From NCBI GenBank assembly GCA_022616055.1, contig JAKEFM010000147.1, forward strand, positions 1-33,858: 33,858 bases of DNA, given 5' to 3'. Under the pieces are notes generated by a model. The model made no database searches. It saw only the letters and a list, made by a program, of their open reading frames with translations, and was not told where the DNA came from. Position numbers and translations under genes: made by a program. The stretch's first letter is position 1; each line of letters begins with the position of its first letter. Shown here piece by piece: positions 1-8,857 of this stretch. The stretch comes from Planctomycetota bacterium. GTDB lineage: Bacteria; Planctomycetota; UBA1135; JAKEFM01.

Positions 1-98
1 GGGAGGAGGAGGGACCATGAGGCGTCTCCGCCTCGGGCTCCCCGTAACCGCGAAAGATACAAGGCCTTGCCGCCTACGCCGCGGCTAACTTAGCGGCG

Positions 99-401
99 AT
101 GCTCGTCAACCTCGCCGAGATGCTCCTCCAGCATCCGGCGAAGCGAGAAGAGGCGATCGGCCTCCTCGAACGCGCGACCGCGGTGCGCCCGGACGGCTTC
201 GAGGCCCACGGGAATCTCGCCCAGGCGTACCGGCTCGCCGGGCGGCGCGAGGAGGCGATCCGGGCGATCGAGGCGGCTGCACGCCTGCGTCCGGAGGACC
301 CCCAGGTCTGGGAATTGCGATCGCAGATCCTCGCGGAGGCGGGCCGCGCCGCCGAGGCGGAGGAGGCCGCAAGGCAGGGGAGACGGCTGCGGACCAGGTG
401 A
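99..401 (+). CDS. TPR-repeat protein fragment, probably 5'-truncated or frameshifted
   Basis: A 100-residue product made of about two and a half tetratricopeptide repeats: 'FEAHGNLAQAYRLAGRREEA' is a textbook TPR helix pair, and a similar AxxxLxxxxRAAEAEEAA pattern follows. TPRs mediate protein-protein contacts. The frame stays open upstream of the ATG to a TAA at 45-47, and that upstream part (AAYAAANLAAML) also looks like TPR sequence, yet it has no start codon. A strong GGAGG Shine-Dalgarno followed by ATG at 17 lies in another frame that stops at 86-88. The real gene may therefore start at 17 or upstream of the window and have suffered a frameshift. The stop lies 4 nt before the next gene, so the two are probably co-transcribed. 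Confidence 0.5.
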   Translation: MLVNLAEMLLQHPAKREEAIGLLERATAVRPDGFEAHGNLAQAYRLAGRREEAIRAIEAAARLRPEDPQVWELRSQILAEAGRAAEAEEAARQGRRLRTR

Positions 402-405
402 TTCC

Positions 406-2169
406 ATGCGACGCCTCCTGCTCCACGCCGCCGCGTTCCTCTCGCTCCTCGCCGGGACCTGCGCCCTGTACCAAGGAGCCCTCCACCTCGGGTTCCTCGA
501 CCTCGACGATCCCACCTACGTCCTCGAGAACCCCCTCGTCCGTCGGCTCGACGGAGAGAGCCTTGGCCGCGTCCTGACGGAGCCCTACTTCGCGAACTAC
601 TCCCCCACCCACCTCCTCTCCTATTCGCTCGACTACTCCGTCCGCGGCCCGGATCCCTTCGTCTTCCACCTCTCGAACGCCCTCTGGGCGGGCCTCGTCG
701 CGGGGACGGTCTACCTCCTGGGGCTCGGTCTGCTCGGTGGGGCCGGAGCCGCCCTCCTCGGCGCCGCCCTCTTCGTCGTGCACCCTGCCCATGTCGAGGC
801 GGTCGCGTGGATCTCGAGCCGCAACGAACTCGTCGCCGCCGCGTTCGCGCTCGCCTCGCTCCTCGCGTATCGGCGATACCGACGGCGAGCGCCGGGAGAC
901 CGGCTGTACTACGGGGTCTCCTTTCTCCTCTTCACCCTCGCGGTCGGTGGAAAAACCTCCGCCGTCGTCTTGCCGGCCGTCCTCCTCTTCCACGACCTCT
1001 GGGTGGAGGGCCGCCCCCTCCGCCGGTCGATCGCCGACAAGATCCCGTTCGCGCTCGTGGCGTGCGCGATCGGCCTTCGAGCCCTCGCCGCTCAGCCCAC
1101 CGCCCGACCCGGGATCGACCTCTCCGTGGCGGCGTGGTCGATCCCGGAGAGTCTCGGGCTCCTCTCGGGATTCGGGACCTTCGTGCTCTACAGGGATCCA
1201 CCCCCGACGGATCCTTCGCTCGATGGCCAGGTGTTCGGAGGGCTCGTCCTTCTCCTCCTCCTCGCCGCCCCCGTCCTCTTGCGCCGGAGGATCGGGGGTC
1301 TGTCCGCGTTCCTCCTCGTCTCGCTCGTCCTTTCCCTCCTCCCTCCGCAGGGCCTCTCCCTGGTCCATCCCGTCGCGGACCGGTACCTCTTCCTCCCTTC
1401 GGTCTTCGTCGTCCTCCTCCTCGCCGTCGGGGCCCGCGCTCTCGCGCGGCGGTTCGGTCGCCCCGGGACGATCGCGGCGGCCGCAGCGTGCATCGGGCTC
1501 GCCGGACTGTGGGTGAAGGAGACCCTCTCCTACCTCTCCGAGGGGGAGGATCCGAGGTCGGTCTGGTTCGCGGCCTCCACGAAGTCGAGCGAACCGAACA
1601 CATTCTTCCATCTGGGCGCTCAATACCAGGCTCGGGCCGACCGCCTCGAGGGCGACCTCGCGAAAGGGGGATCGGAGGCGGCGGCGTGCCGTAGGCTCGC
1701 GTCGGCGGTGTGGGAAGGAAACCCCCGCTTGGCCGCGCTCCTCTCCGAATGGGACCGGGCAGAGTTCAAGGGAGAGGAGACGAAGGCTCTCCGCGACGGG
1801 CTCCTCGACCTGGCGTCCGTCTCCTTCGACCGGACGGTCGCGACGAAGAGGACCCTGATGCCCCACGTCTTCTACCGACTCGGGAAGATCGCCGTCGAGC
1901 GCGGGAGGTCGAAGGATGCCCGGGAGGCCTTCGAGAAGGCGCTCGAGGAGAGCCGCAGACACACCTACGAAGCGACCCGGAACGAGTTCGAAGTGCGCTG
2001 TGGGTACGCGCTGGGGGTTGTCGCGTGGAGGGAGAGGAAGTACTCAGAAGCCCTCCCCTTGATCCGCTCCGCGGAAGAGGCGCAGCAGAGGTACGGCGGA
2101 AACTGGGAGCCCGAGCTCTCGGCCCAACGAAGGCGCCTGGAGGGGATCGCATCGAGGCCCGGGCGCTGA
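406..2169 (+). CDS. TMTC-like multi-span membrane protein with C-terminal TPRs
   Basis: 587 residues. The N-terminal two thirds has many hydrophobic segments and the signature of the bacterial TMTC-like/O-mannosyltransferase-related family: 'LDLDDPTYVLENPLVR' (acidic pair in the first extracytoplasmic loop), 'NYSPTHLLSYSLDY', and 'HPAHVEAVAWISSRNEL'. The C-terminal part, from about residue 400, is soluble and helical with TPR-like repeats (for example AREAFEKALEES and YSEALPLIRSAEEA). The family is related to GT-C glycosyltransferases, so a lipid-linked sugar transferase in the inner membrane is plausible, but no substrate can be read from the sequence. An AGGTGA Shine-Dalgarno 5 nt before the ATG supports the start. 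It lies 4 nt after a TPR fragment, as expected for a co-transcribed pair. Confidence 0.8.
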   Translation: MRRLLLHAAAFLSLLAGTCALYQGALHLGFLDLDDPTYVLENPLVRRLDGESLGRVLTEPYFANYSPTHLLSYSLDYSVRGPDPFVFHLSNALWAGLVAGTVYLLGLGLLGGAGAALLGAALFVVHPAHVEAVAWISSRNELVAAAFALASLLAYRRYRRRAPGDRLYYGVSFLLFTLAVGGKTSAVVLPAVLLFHDLWVEGRPLRRSIADKIPFALVACAIGLRALAAQPTARPGIDLSVAAWSIPESLGLLSGFGTFVLYRDPPPTDPSLDGQVFGGLVLLLLLAAPVLLRRRIGGLSAFLLVSLVLSLLPPQGLSLVHPVADRYLFLPSVFVVLLLAVGARALARRFGRPGTIAAAAACIGLAGLWVKETLSYLSEGEDPRSVWFAASTKSSEPNTFFHLGAQYQARADRLEGDLAKGGSEAAACRRLASAVWEGNPRLAALLSEWDRAEFKGEETKALRDGLLDLASVSFDRTVATKRTLMPHVFYRLGKIAVERGRSKDAREAFEKALEESRRHTYEATRNEFEVRCGYALGVVAWRERKYSEALPLIRSAEEAQQRYGGNWEPELSAQRRRLEGIASRPGR

Positions 2170-2375
2170 AGGAGAGGACCTTCGGCCTGGGCGAGACCGG
2201 CGCGACTCCAGACGAAACGCCGCCGCGGCACCCAGGACCGCGTCGAACGTCGCGTCGTCGAGCGGTTCCGGCCGACCCCCTGGACTTGCGCGGGGAACGG
2301 GTGTAGGAAGGGTCGCGCATAGGGTGGATCGTCACGCCGGCGCGGGATGCACGCGCCGGTGAGCAAGGAGAGTTC

Positions 2376-2825
2376 ATGTACCTTCGCATCGCCGTTCTTG
2401 CCGGCTTGGCCTCTCTTGCCGCCACTCGGGTCGCCCCCGCGCAGTCCTGTGTGGACCTCCCCGGCGGGTGCCCCGGAAACGGCCTCGCCTCTCCCGACTG
2501 TGTGGGCGCGCCCACGATCGGGAACTCCGCCTTCGCCGTCCTCCCGTCGGCGTGCGCCGGAGGGACGTACACGTGGCTCATCCTCGGCACGTGCACGGCC
2601 CCGACGCCGCTCCCGCCTCTCGCCCCGATGTACACGGCCGGATGCACGCTGCGGACGACGCTCCTCTTCCTCTTCTCCGGAGCCTCTCCGCTCGGCGCCA
2701 TCCCGATCCCCATCCCTCCCATCCCGAGCCTGATCGGGGGTCAGGTCTGCACGCAGACCGTGTGCATCGACCTGGGGGCGGGGTGCGTGGTCCTTTCCCC
2801 CGCCGAGCAGATCATCGTCGGCTGA
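2376..2825 (+). CDS. Small secreted protein made of a planctomycete-type C-terminal beta domain
   Basis: 149 residues. A clear signal peptide (residues 1-23, cleavage near TRVAPAQ) is followed by a mature part rich in Cys, Pro and Gly with no catalytic motif. The pattern 'GAPTIGNSAFAV ... LILGTC ... IPIPPIPSLIGGQV' matches the roughly 100-residue beta-rich module I recognise at the C-terminus of many exported planctomycete proteins. Two larger proteins in this window (27080-28504 and 31314-32942) end in the same kind of module, and here it stands almost alone. The mature protein has about ten cysteines, suggesting disulfides outside the cytoplasm. AAGGAGAG just before the ATG is a strong ribosome binding site. 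Function is unknown; the envelope or cell surface is the likely place. Confidence 0.75.
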   Translation: MYLRIAVLAGLASLAATRVAPAQSCVDLPGGCPGNGLASPDCVGAPTIGNSAFAVLPSACAGGTYTWLILGTCTAPTPLPPLAPMYTAGCTLRTTLLFLFSGASPLGAIPIPIPPIPSLIGGQVCTQTVCIDLGAGCVVLSPAEQIIVG

Positions 2826-2905
2826 GCCTTCCGGGCCCCCTCGCCCTCTGCGGGAAGTCCAATCTCGCGGTCGTAGAGCCGCCGCGGGAGCGCCCTGCTC
2901 CTCCT

Positions 2906-2929
2906 CCCCGAACCGAGCCTCGTTCGGGG
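2906..2929. terminator. GC-rich hairpin between convergent genes
   Basis: CCCCGAAC at 2906-2913 and GTTCGGGG at 2922-2929 form a perfect 8-bp stem with an 8-nt loop. It lies in the gap between the ends of two convergent genes (2825 and 3109), where a bidirectional terminator is expected. No T-tract follows on either strand, so intrinsic termination is uncertain. Confidence 0.4.
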
Positions 2930-3108
2930 TGATCCTCGGGACCTGGCCGGCGCCGCGCCCGGGGTAACCCGGTCGTGGCCACCGGTGTCGATGGTGCCGC
3001 GGAGGGTCCTTCCGCCTCCGGGCGCGGAGGCCTGTGGGTCCCCCGGGCTCTCCTCCGGCGGTCCCCGCGTGCCGAGCCCGGTCTCCCGCGGAGCCGGCGA
3101 GACAGGGC

Positions 3109-3318
3109 CTACTTCCGGGCCTTGCCGACCCGACTCCCCGAACGGCGCGTCACGCGCCGCCACCACGGGCCAAGGGGCCCGGCCTCCACGGCGCGATGGA
3201 AGTACTCGATCTCGGACTCCGGGGCGAGGTCCCGAATCTCCTCGTAGATCCTCTCCTGCGCGCGGCGCTTGAACTCGACGCAGTCGAACCCCTTCGAAGC
3301 CCTAGTCTTCCTCTTCAA
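3109..3318 (-). CDS. Small antitoxin-like protein downstream of a PIN toxin
   Basis: 69 residues, mostly helical and charged: 'FDCVEFKRRAQERIYEEIRD', then a conserved-looking EIEYFHRAVEAGPLGPWW end. Short proteins with a DCVxxKxxxxxxIYE core next to PIN-domain genes are common in bacteria and are presumed antitoxins. Translation starts at TTG 3318; AGGAG lies 7 nt upstream, which fixes this start well. The gene overlaps the end of the PIN gene by 17 nt, so toxin precedes antitoxin, the reverse of classical vapBC. No DNA-binding fold is obvious. It would act in the cytoplasm by binding and blocking the PIN nuclease. Antitoxin assignment rests on context and family memory. Confidence 0.65.
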   Translation of the reverse strand: MKRKTRASKGFDCVEFKRRAQERIYEEIRDLAPESEIEYFHRAVEAGPLGPWWRRVTRRSGSRVGKARK

Positions 3319-3769
3319 AACGGAACTCCTGCGGCGTGACGATCGAGAGCACGCCGAACCCGAGTTCGAAGTTGACGCGATTGTACGCCTTCATCTTGTC
3401 CACTCGGACGATGTGCTTGAAACTCCAGGACACGATCGCATCGGCCCGGGCAACGGTTGCGGCGGCGACGTGGGTCGCGTCGTCGGGATAGCGCCGCGGC
3501 ACGATCCCGGCGGCGAGATAGGCGTCCCGAAGCTCGATGACCTCCGGAGTGAGGTCCACGGGGGCGACGGCGCCGGCCCCGAGCGATTCGAGGACCTGCC
3601 GGATCGCCGGCGGCGCTCCCCGCAGCTCCTCGACGACGACGAGGCTCACGAGGAGGACGACCCGACCCTGACGGACGTGGCCGAAGAGCTTCCGGGACGG
3701 AGCGGCGAACTCCGGGTCCGCGACGCCGCCGAAGACGGAGGTGTCCGCGTAGACGCGGAGGGGCTTCAC
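3302..3769 (-). CDS. PIN-domain ribonuclease toxin (VapC-like)
   Basis: 155 residues. The start '[12 protein letters not shown]' is the first PIN strand with catalytic Asp9. Further conserved acidic residues follow: Glu47/Glu48 in VVVEEL, Asp96/Asp97 in '[12 protein letters not shown]', and Asp110 in [11 protein letters not shown]. Together these give a complete Mg2+ site for an RNase. The length fits single-domain PIN toxins. The GTG start at 3769 overlaps the carB stop in GTGA, so translation is probably coupled to carB. A GGAGG only 1 nt from the start fits coupling better than independent initiation. The partner antitoxin-like gene overlaps the 3' end. The target RNA is unknown. Confidence 0.85.
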   Translation of the reverse strand: MKPLRVYADTSVFGGVADPEFAAPSRKLFGHVRQGRVVLLVSLVVVEELRGAPPAIRQVLESLGAGAVAPVDLTPEVIELRDAYLAAGIVPRRYPDDATHVAAATVARADAIVSWSFKHIVRVDKMKAYNRVNFELGFGVLSIVTPQEFRFEEED

Positions 3770-6700
3770 GCCTCCGGTCGCGGAGGCGGCGAGGGTCCCC
3801 CGGAACCCGCTCCGCCCGCCCCATGCCAGTCCTGGAGCGCGGCAACGCCGAGCGGGCGCTTGCGCATCGCCTCGATCGCCCCGACGAGGGCGGAGGCCCC
3901 GGCGAGGGTCGTCACGCAGGGGACCTGGCGCAGGACCGCCTCCGCCCGGATCGCCGCGTCGTCGGAGCGCTCCACCTTGCCGAGGGGGGTGTTGAGGACG
4001 AGGTCGACGCCGCGGTTCTTGATGAGGTCGACGACGTGGGGGCGCCCCTCGTGGATCTTGTTGACGCGCTCCGCCTCGATCCCCTGGGACCGGAGGAACC
4101 GCCAGGTCCCGTCCGTCGCGAGGACCTCGAAGCCGAGGTCGGCGAGCTTCTTCGCGACGAAGAGGATGCCGCGCTTGTCCTCGTCCTTGACCGAGACGAA
4201 GACGCGGCCGCGGAGCGGCAGGCGGTGGCCGGCCGCGAGCATCGCCTTCGCGAAGGCCCGGCCGAAGTCCTCGTCGATCCCCATCACCTCCCCCGTCGAG
4301 CGCATCTCGGGGCCGAGGGTCATGTCGATCCCGGGGAATCGGTTGAAGGGGAAGACGGGAGCCTTGACCGAGACGTGGCAGGGGAGGATCTCCGCCGTGA
4401 AGCCGAGGTCCTTGAGCTTCATCCCGACCATCGCCTTCGCCGCGAGCTTCGCGAGGGGGACGCCGATCGCCTTCGAGACGAAGGGGACGGTGCGGGAGGC
4501 CCGCGGGTTCACCTCGAGGACGTGGAGGCGGTCCCCCTTGACCGCGTACTGGACGTTCATCAGCCCGACGACCTTGAGGTCCCGGGCGAGGCGCACGGTC
4601 CATTCGCGGATCTCGTCGAGGAGGGTCGTGCCGAGGGAGAAGGAGGGGATCGCGCAGCAGGAGTCCCCCGAGTGGATCCCCGCCTCCTCGATGTGCTCCA
4701 TGATCCCGCCGATGACGACGGTCTCCCCGTCCGCGATCGCGTCGACGTCGACCTCGATCGCGTCCTCGAGGAACTTGTCGACGAGGACGGGGCGCTCCTC
4801 GGAGGCGTGGACGGCCCGCTCGAGGTAGCGGTCGAGGTCGGCCTCGTCGTAGACGATCTCCATCGCCCGCCCGCCGAGGACGAAGGAGGGGCGGACGAGG
4901 ACGGGGTAGCCGATCCGCCGCGCGATCCGCTTCGCGGCGGCGGGGGAGGCCGCGATCCCGCCGTCGGGCTGGCGCAGGCCGAGCTTCTTCACGAGACGGT
5001 TGAACAGCGCCCGGTCCTCCGCCCGCTCGATCGAGGCGACGCTCGTCCCGATGATCGGCGCGCCCGCCTCGGCGAGCCCCCGCGCGAGGTTGAGCGGGGT
5101 CTGCCCCCCGAACTGGACGATCACGCCGTCGGGCCGCAGGCGCTCGAGGAGGTTCGAGACGTCCTCGAGCGTGAGGGGCTCGAAGAAGAGGAGGTCGGAG
5201 GTGTCGAAGTCGGTCGATACGGTCTCGGGGTTGCTGTTCACCATGATCGTCTCGCAGCCGAGCTCCTTCAGCGCGAAGGCGGCATGGACGCAGCAGTAGT
5301 CGAACTCGATCCCCTGGCCGATCCGGTTGGGGCCGCCGCCGAGGATGACGATCTTCTTCTTCCTCGAGACGCGCGCCTCGTCCTCCTCCTCGCAGGTCGA
5401 GTAGAAGTAGGGGGTCCTCGCCTCGAACTCGGCCGCGCAGGTGTCGACGAGCTTGTAGGCGGCGCGCACGCCGAGGCTCGCCCGGCGCGCCCGAACCGCC
5501 CCCTCCTCCGCCTTCCACGCCTTCGCCAGCGCCCGGTCGGAGAAGCCCGCCCGCTTCGCCTCGTGCATCGTCGCGGCGGAGACCCGCTCGAGGGGGCCCG
5601 CCTGGGGGAGGCGCGCCTCGTGGGCGACCAGGTCCCGCAGTTGGGCGAGGAACCAGGGGTCGATCCGCGTGAGCCCCTGGACCTCCTCGATCCCCCACCC
5701 CCGGCGGAACGCCTCGTGGAGCCAGAGGACCCGGTCCTTCGTCGGGACCCGCAGTCCGCGGCGGACCTCCTCGTCCTCCGCCGCCTCGGAGGCGCCGTTG
5801 CCGCCGAACCCGGAGAGCCCGGTCTCGAGCCCCCGGAGCGCCTTCTGGAACGCCTCGGAGAAGTTGCGCCCGATCGCCATCACCTCGCCGACCGACTTCA
5901 TCTGGGTCGTCAGGGTCGGGTCCGCCTTCGGGAACTTCTCGAAGGCGAAGCGGGGGACCTTGACGACGACGTAGTCGATCGTCGGCTCGAAGCAGGCGGG
6001 GGTCTCCTTCGTGATGTCGTTCGGGATCTCGTCGAGCGTGTAGCCGACGGCGAGCTTCGCGGCGATCTTCGCGATCGGGAAGCCGGTCGCCTTGCTCGCG
6101 AGCGCGGAGGAGCGCGAGACGCGAGGGTTCATCTCGATCGCGACCATCCGGCCGTCGCCCGGGTGGATCGCGAACTGGATGTTGCTCCCCCCCGTCTCGA
6201 CGCCGACGGCGCGGATGACCGCGGCGGCGGCGTCGCGCATCCGCTGGTACTCGCGGTCGGTGAGCGTCTGCACCGGCGCCACGGTGATCGAGTCCCCCGT
6301 GTGGACCCCCATCGGGTCGAGGTTCTCGATCGAGCAGACGACGACGACGTTGTCGAGCCGGTCCCGCATGACCTCGAGCTCGAACTCCTTCCACCCGAGG
6401 ACCGCCTCCTCGACCAGGACCTGGCCGATCCGGGAGGCGTCCATCCCGCGCGCCGCGATCTCCTCGAACTCCTCCACGTTGTAGGCGATCCCCCCCCCCG
6501 TCCCGCCCAGCGTGAAGGCGGGACGGATCACGCAGGGGAGGCCGACGTCCGCGAGGACGCCCCGCGCCTCCTCGAGCGAGCGGGCGAGGCCCGAGCGGGG
6601 GACGTCGATCCCGATCTGGCGCATCGTCGCGCGGAAGAGGTCGCGGTCCTCCCCCTTGCGGATCGCCTCGACCTTCGCCCCGATCATCTCGACCTCGAAG

Positions 6701-7029
6701 CGCTCGAGGACCCCCGACTCGTGGAGCTCGACGCAGGTGTTGAGCCCCGTCTGCCCGCCGAGGGTCGGCAGGACGGCGTCGGGGCGCTCCCGCTCGATCA
6801 CCTTCGCGACCGTCTCGGCCGTGATCGGCTCGACGTAGGTCCGGTCGGCCGTCTCCGGGTCGGTCATGATCGTCGCGGGGTTGCTGTTCACGAGGACGAT
6901 GCGGTACCCCTCCTCGCGCAGCGCCTTGCACGCCTGGGTCCCGGAGTAGTCGAACTCGCAGGCCTGCCCGATGACGATCGGGCCCGAGCCGACGATCAGG
7001 ATGGACTCGAGGTCGTCTCGCCGGGGCAT
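3766..7029 (-). CDS. carB: Carbamoyl-phosphate synthase large subunit
   Basis: 1087 residues, close to the 1073 of E. coli CarB. It makes carbamoyl phosphate from bicarbonate, ATP and glutamine-derived ammonia for pyrimidine and arginine synthesis, together with CarA, which is not in this window. Two homologous ATP-grasp halves are visible. The first has '[17 protein letters not shown]' (14-30), TLGGQTGLN (89-97), [12 protein letters not shown] (173-184) and [13 protein letters not shown] (298-310). The second has [46 protein letters not shown] and [10 protein letters not shown]. The last 145 or so residues form the MGS-like allosteric domain ([12 protein letters not shown] ... LVLNTPLGK). 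The ATG at 7029 gives the usual N-terminus; no clear Shine-Dalgarno precedes it. The TGA stop overlaps the GTG of the PIN toxin gene. Confidence 0.97.
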   Translation of the reverse strand: MPRRDDLESILIVGSGPIVIGQACEFDYSGTQACKALREEGYRIVLVNSNPATIMTDPETADRTYVEPITAETVAKVIERERPDAVLPTLGGQTGLNTCVELHESGVLERFEVEMIGAKVEAIRKGEDRDLFRATMRQIGIDVPRSGLARSLEEARGVLADVGLPCVIRPAFTLGGTGGGIAYNVEEFEEIAARGMDASRIGQVLVEEAVLGWKEFELEVMRDRLDNVVVVCSIENLDPMGVHTGDSITVAPVQTLTDREYQRMRDAAAAVIRAVGVETGGSNIQFAIHPGDGRMVAIEMNPRVSRSSALASKATGFPIAKIAAKLAVGYTLDEIPNDITKETPACFEPTIDYVVVKVPRFAFEKFPKADPTLTTQMKSVGEVMAIGRNFSEAFQKALRGLETGLSGFGGNGASEAAEDEEVRRGLRVPTKDRVLWLHEAFRRGWGIEEVQGLTRIDPWFLAQLRDLVAHEARLPQAGPLERVSAATMHEAKRAGFSDRALAKAWKAEEGAVRARRASLGVRAAYKLVDTCAAEFEARTPYFYSTCEEEDEARVSRKKKIVILGGGPNRIGQGIEFDYCCVHAAFALKELGCETIMVNSNPETVSTDFDTSDLLFFEPLTLEDVSNLLERLRPDGVIVQFGGQTPLNLARGLAEAGAPIIGTSVASIERAEDRALFNRLVKKLGLRQPDGGIAASPAAAKRIARRIGYPVLVRPSFVLGGRAMEIVYDEADLDRYLERAVHASEERPVLVDKFLEDAIEVDVDAIADGETVVIGGIMEHIEEAGIHSGDSCCAIPSFSLGTTLLDEIREWTVRLARDLKVVGLMNVQYAVKGDRLHVLEVNPRASRTVPFVSKAIGVPLAKLAAKAMVGMKLKDLGFTAEILPCHVSVKAPVFPFNRFPGIDMTLGPEMRSTGEVMGIDEDFGRAFAKAMLAAGHRLPLRGRVFVSVKDEDKRGILFVAKKLADLGFEVLATDGTWRFLRSQGIEAERVNKIHEGRPHVVDLIKNRGVDLVLNTPLGKVERSDDAAIRAEAVLRQVPCVTTLAGASALVGAIEAMRKRPLGVAALQDWHGAGGAGSGGPSPPPRPEA

Positions 7030-7096
7030 GAAGGGAGCCCGAAGCGGCTGGAACGAGGCGGCCGCCCCCGGGCTCACGCGTATTCGAACATTCGGA

Positions 7097-7125
7097 GGCC
7101 CCCGCCGCAACGCGCGGGGGGGGCC
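7097..7125. other. G/C hairpin in the carB/antitoxin divergent gap
   Basis: A GGCCCCCGC arm at 7097-7105 can pair with the G-run and CC at 7114-7125, leaving a short loop and a bulge. The 147-bp gap separates the divergent carB (start 7029) and phd-like gene (start 7177). In the carB direction the hairpin sits in the putative leader, but I see no riboswitch or leader peptide. Confidence 0.25.
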
Positions 7126-7176
7126 CGGTTCGTTCGGCGTGTCGACGCCGCCGGCATCCAGGACAGGATTCCCAGG

Positions 7177-7491
7177 ATGAAGACGGCGACGATCACCCGG
7201 CTCCGTGACCATCTGAGAGGGATCCTCGACGAGGTCCGCAACGGCGAGACGGTGGAGATCCTGCACCGCAGGGTTCCCATCGCCCGCTTGGTCCCCGTCG
7301 AGCCGACCCCCGCGGGGGCCGCGGGACGGCTGCCGCCGTGGCTTGACCGCCTTCGAAGGGCCGGGGTCGTGCGGGTGGGCACGCTCAAACCGGTTCCCGA
7401 GATCCTGCGCGGCTTCCCCCGGGGAATCCGCCGACGGAAGGGCAACCTCGGCGTTGACGCCGTCCTCGAGGAGCGGAAGCGCGGCCGCTGA
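7177..7491 (+). CDS. Phd/YefM-type antitoxin, orphaned
   Basis: 104 residues. The N-terminal fold '[20 protein letters not shown]' followed by [17 protein letters not shown] is the Phd/YefM DNA-binding dimer domain. The tail from about residue 55 is the toxin-binding part, ending in [11 protein letters not shown], a common end in vapB-like genes. Such proteins neutralise a PIN toxin and repress their own promoter. The stop overlaps CTGA, where the vapC gene would begin, but the following toxin reading frame is broken (next entry). The antitoxin itself looks intact. It has only a weak purine stretch before the ATG, and the start is chosen from family fit. Confidence 0.85.
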   Translation: MKTATITRLRDHLRGILDEVRNGETVEILHRRVPIARLVPVEPTPAGAAGRLPPWLDRLRRAGVVRVGTLKPVPEILRGFPRGIRRRKGNLGVDAVLEERKRGR

Positions 7492-7640
7492 GGTCTTGAG
7501 ACAGTTCGGCCGTCGCGCTGCTCCTCCAGCAGGAGCCGACCTCGAGGATGGTCGACGACTGGCGGTCCCCCGCGGCGCGGGCCCGGCGCCTCCTCGAGGT
7601 CCATCCCCTCCCCTTGGCGAAGCGGGCGCCCGGTCCGTAG
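7488..7640 (+). pseudogene. vapC (PIN toxin) relic with a nonsense codon and internal deletion
   Basis: Reading from CTG 7488, which overlaps the antitoxin stop, gives Leu-Arg-Ser-stop(TGA 7497-7499) and then '[18 protein letters not shown]'. The canonical VapC start is M-x-Y-L-D-S-S-A-L-V-A-L-L, so the TGA occupies the place of the Leu before catalytic Asp. About 18 codons later the frame jumps to '[20 protein letters not shown]'. This resembles the VapC segment LLRVHPLRAADALQL normally found about 60 residues further on; then TAG at 7638-7640 ends it. Only about 50 codons remain of roughly 130, and the central and last acidic residues are gone. I infer loss of the toxin by nonsense mutation plus deletion. 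Confidence 0.75.
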
Positions 7641-7654
7641 AAAGGGGCGCTCCG

Positions 7655-8722
7655 ATGAGGTCGATCCTCCCCCTCGCCGCGCTCCTCCTCCTCCCCGCCG
7701 GGGGAGGGGACGAGAAGGGGGCGCCCCCCCGTCCGGCGGGGAAGGCCCCCCCTTCCCGCCAAGCCCTCCTCGACGAGGTCCACCGGGGCGTCGTCCTCGG
7801 CATGCACAGCAAGGAGCGGGGCTTCGACTACGGCCCGGCTGTCAACGAGATCGCGGACCTCGGGGCGAACTGGATCTCCCTCTCCTTCGTCGCCCTCCTC
7901 GACTCGGTGAAGGCGACGGCGATCGACCGGTCCTCGTCCCGGACTCCTTGCGACGAGGACCTCGTCGCGACGATCCGGAAGGCGAAGGCGAAGAACCTCC
8001 GGGTCCTCCTCTTCCCGATCGTCCTCCTCCGCAATCCCGGCCCCGACGACTGGCGCGGCGTGCTCGAGCCCTCGGACGTCGAGGAGTGGTTCCGAAACTA
8101 CAAGGGATTCCTCCTCCACTACGCGCGGATCGGCCGGGACGAGGGGGTCGAGGCGCTCTCGATCGGGTCGGAGTACTGCCGGCAGGAGAAGAAGAACGCC
8201 TCGTGGCGGCAGGTCATCCGCGCGGTCCGGGAGGTCTTCCCCGGGCTCCTGACCTACAGCGCGAACTGGGACCACTACGAGGTCCCCGAGTTCTGGGACG
8301 ACCTCGACTTCATCGGGATGTCCTCCTACCACCGCCTCTCCTACTCGAAGGACCCGACCGTCGACGAGATGGTGAAGAAGTGGGAGGAGGTGCGGGGGAA
8401 GGTCGTCGAGGACGCGCGGAAGCTCGGCAAGAAGATCGCCTTCACGGAGGTCGGGTATCCGAGCATCGACGACTGCAGCCAGTACCCTTGGAACTACCTG
8501 ATGAAGAACGCCCTCGACCTCGACGAGCAGGCCGACTGCTACCGGGCGTTCGCGGCGGCGTGGCCGAGGCAGGAAGGGCTCCAGGGGGTCTACTTCTACG
8601 AGTGGTGGGGGGAGGGAGGGCCGGAGGACCGCTCCTACACCCCGCGCGGGAAGCCCGCGGAGAAGGTGCTGCGCGAGTACTTCCGGAAGCTCTCGGGGGA
8701 GGAGCCGCAGCCCTCGCGCTGA
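7655..8722 (+). CDS. GH113-like glycoside hydrolase (TIM barrel), exported
   Basis: 355 residues. It starts with a signal peptide (residues 1-16 hydrophobic) and a Pro/Lys-rich linker. The barrel from about residue 42 matches the GH113/GTA-TIM type: [18 protein letters not shown], '[10 protein letters not shown]', [20 protein letters not shown] with Glu173 as acid/base, '[20 protein letters not shown]', and FTEVGYPS with Glu265 as nucleophile. The last strand is [12 protein letters not shown]. Known GH113 enzymes are beta-mannanases; the substrate here is not proven. The ATG at 7655 has AAAGGGG upstream at suitable spacing. The gene begins 15 nt after the vapC relic ends and has no obvious operon partner. 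Both catalytic glutamates are present, so it is probably active. Confidence 0.8.
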   Translation: MRSILPLAALLLLPAGGGDEKGAPPRPAGKAPPSRQALLDEVHRGVVLGMHSKERGFDYGPAVNEIADLGANWISLSFVALLDSVKATAIDRSSSRTPCDEDLVATIRKAKAKNLRVLLFPIVLLRNPGPDDWRGVLEPSDVEEWFRNYKGFLLHYARIGRDEGVEALSIGSEYCRQEKKNASWRQVIRAVREVFPGLLTYSANWDHYEVPEFWDDLDFIGMSSYHRLSYSKDPTVDEMVKKWEEVRGKVVEDARKLGKKIAFTEVGYPSIDDCSQYPWNYLMKNALDLDEQADCYRAFAAAWPRQEGLQGVYFYEWWGEGGPEDRSYTPRGKPAEKVLREYFRKLSGEEPQPSR

Positions 8723-8857
8723 GGCTCCCCGGCGGCCGTCCCCCCCACGGAGTCGAGTCCGCGCGATTGAAGCCGGGGAGGGCACTCCCTAGCGTTCCCC
8801 CTTCCGCCCTGGCCGCCGGCCGGGGCCGATCCCCTGGACCGTGAAAGGATGCTGATC

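Noticed and set aside
106..1962. 618-codon open frame on the minus strand
   Set aside because: Antisense to the TMTC-like gene, composition typical of GC shadow.
7083..7096. TTCGAA / CGAACATTCG palindromic sequence near the carB leader (LexA-like box)
   Set aside because: Spacing does not match a GAAC-N4-GTTC box; probably chance.
3823..7176. Very long open frame opposite carB
   Set aside because: Antisense to a certain gene; the product is a repetitive Arg/Glu/Asp/Gly-rich shadow caused by GC-rich codon bias. Only its last 104 codons (from 7177) are a real gene.
8725..8789. Inverted repeat CTCCCCGGC...GCCGGGGAG and small GGGAG/CTCCC hairpin after the GH113 gene
   Set aside because: Loop of 38 nt for the long arms and only 5 bp for the short hairpin, no T-tract; too weak to call a terminator.
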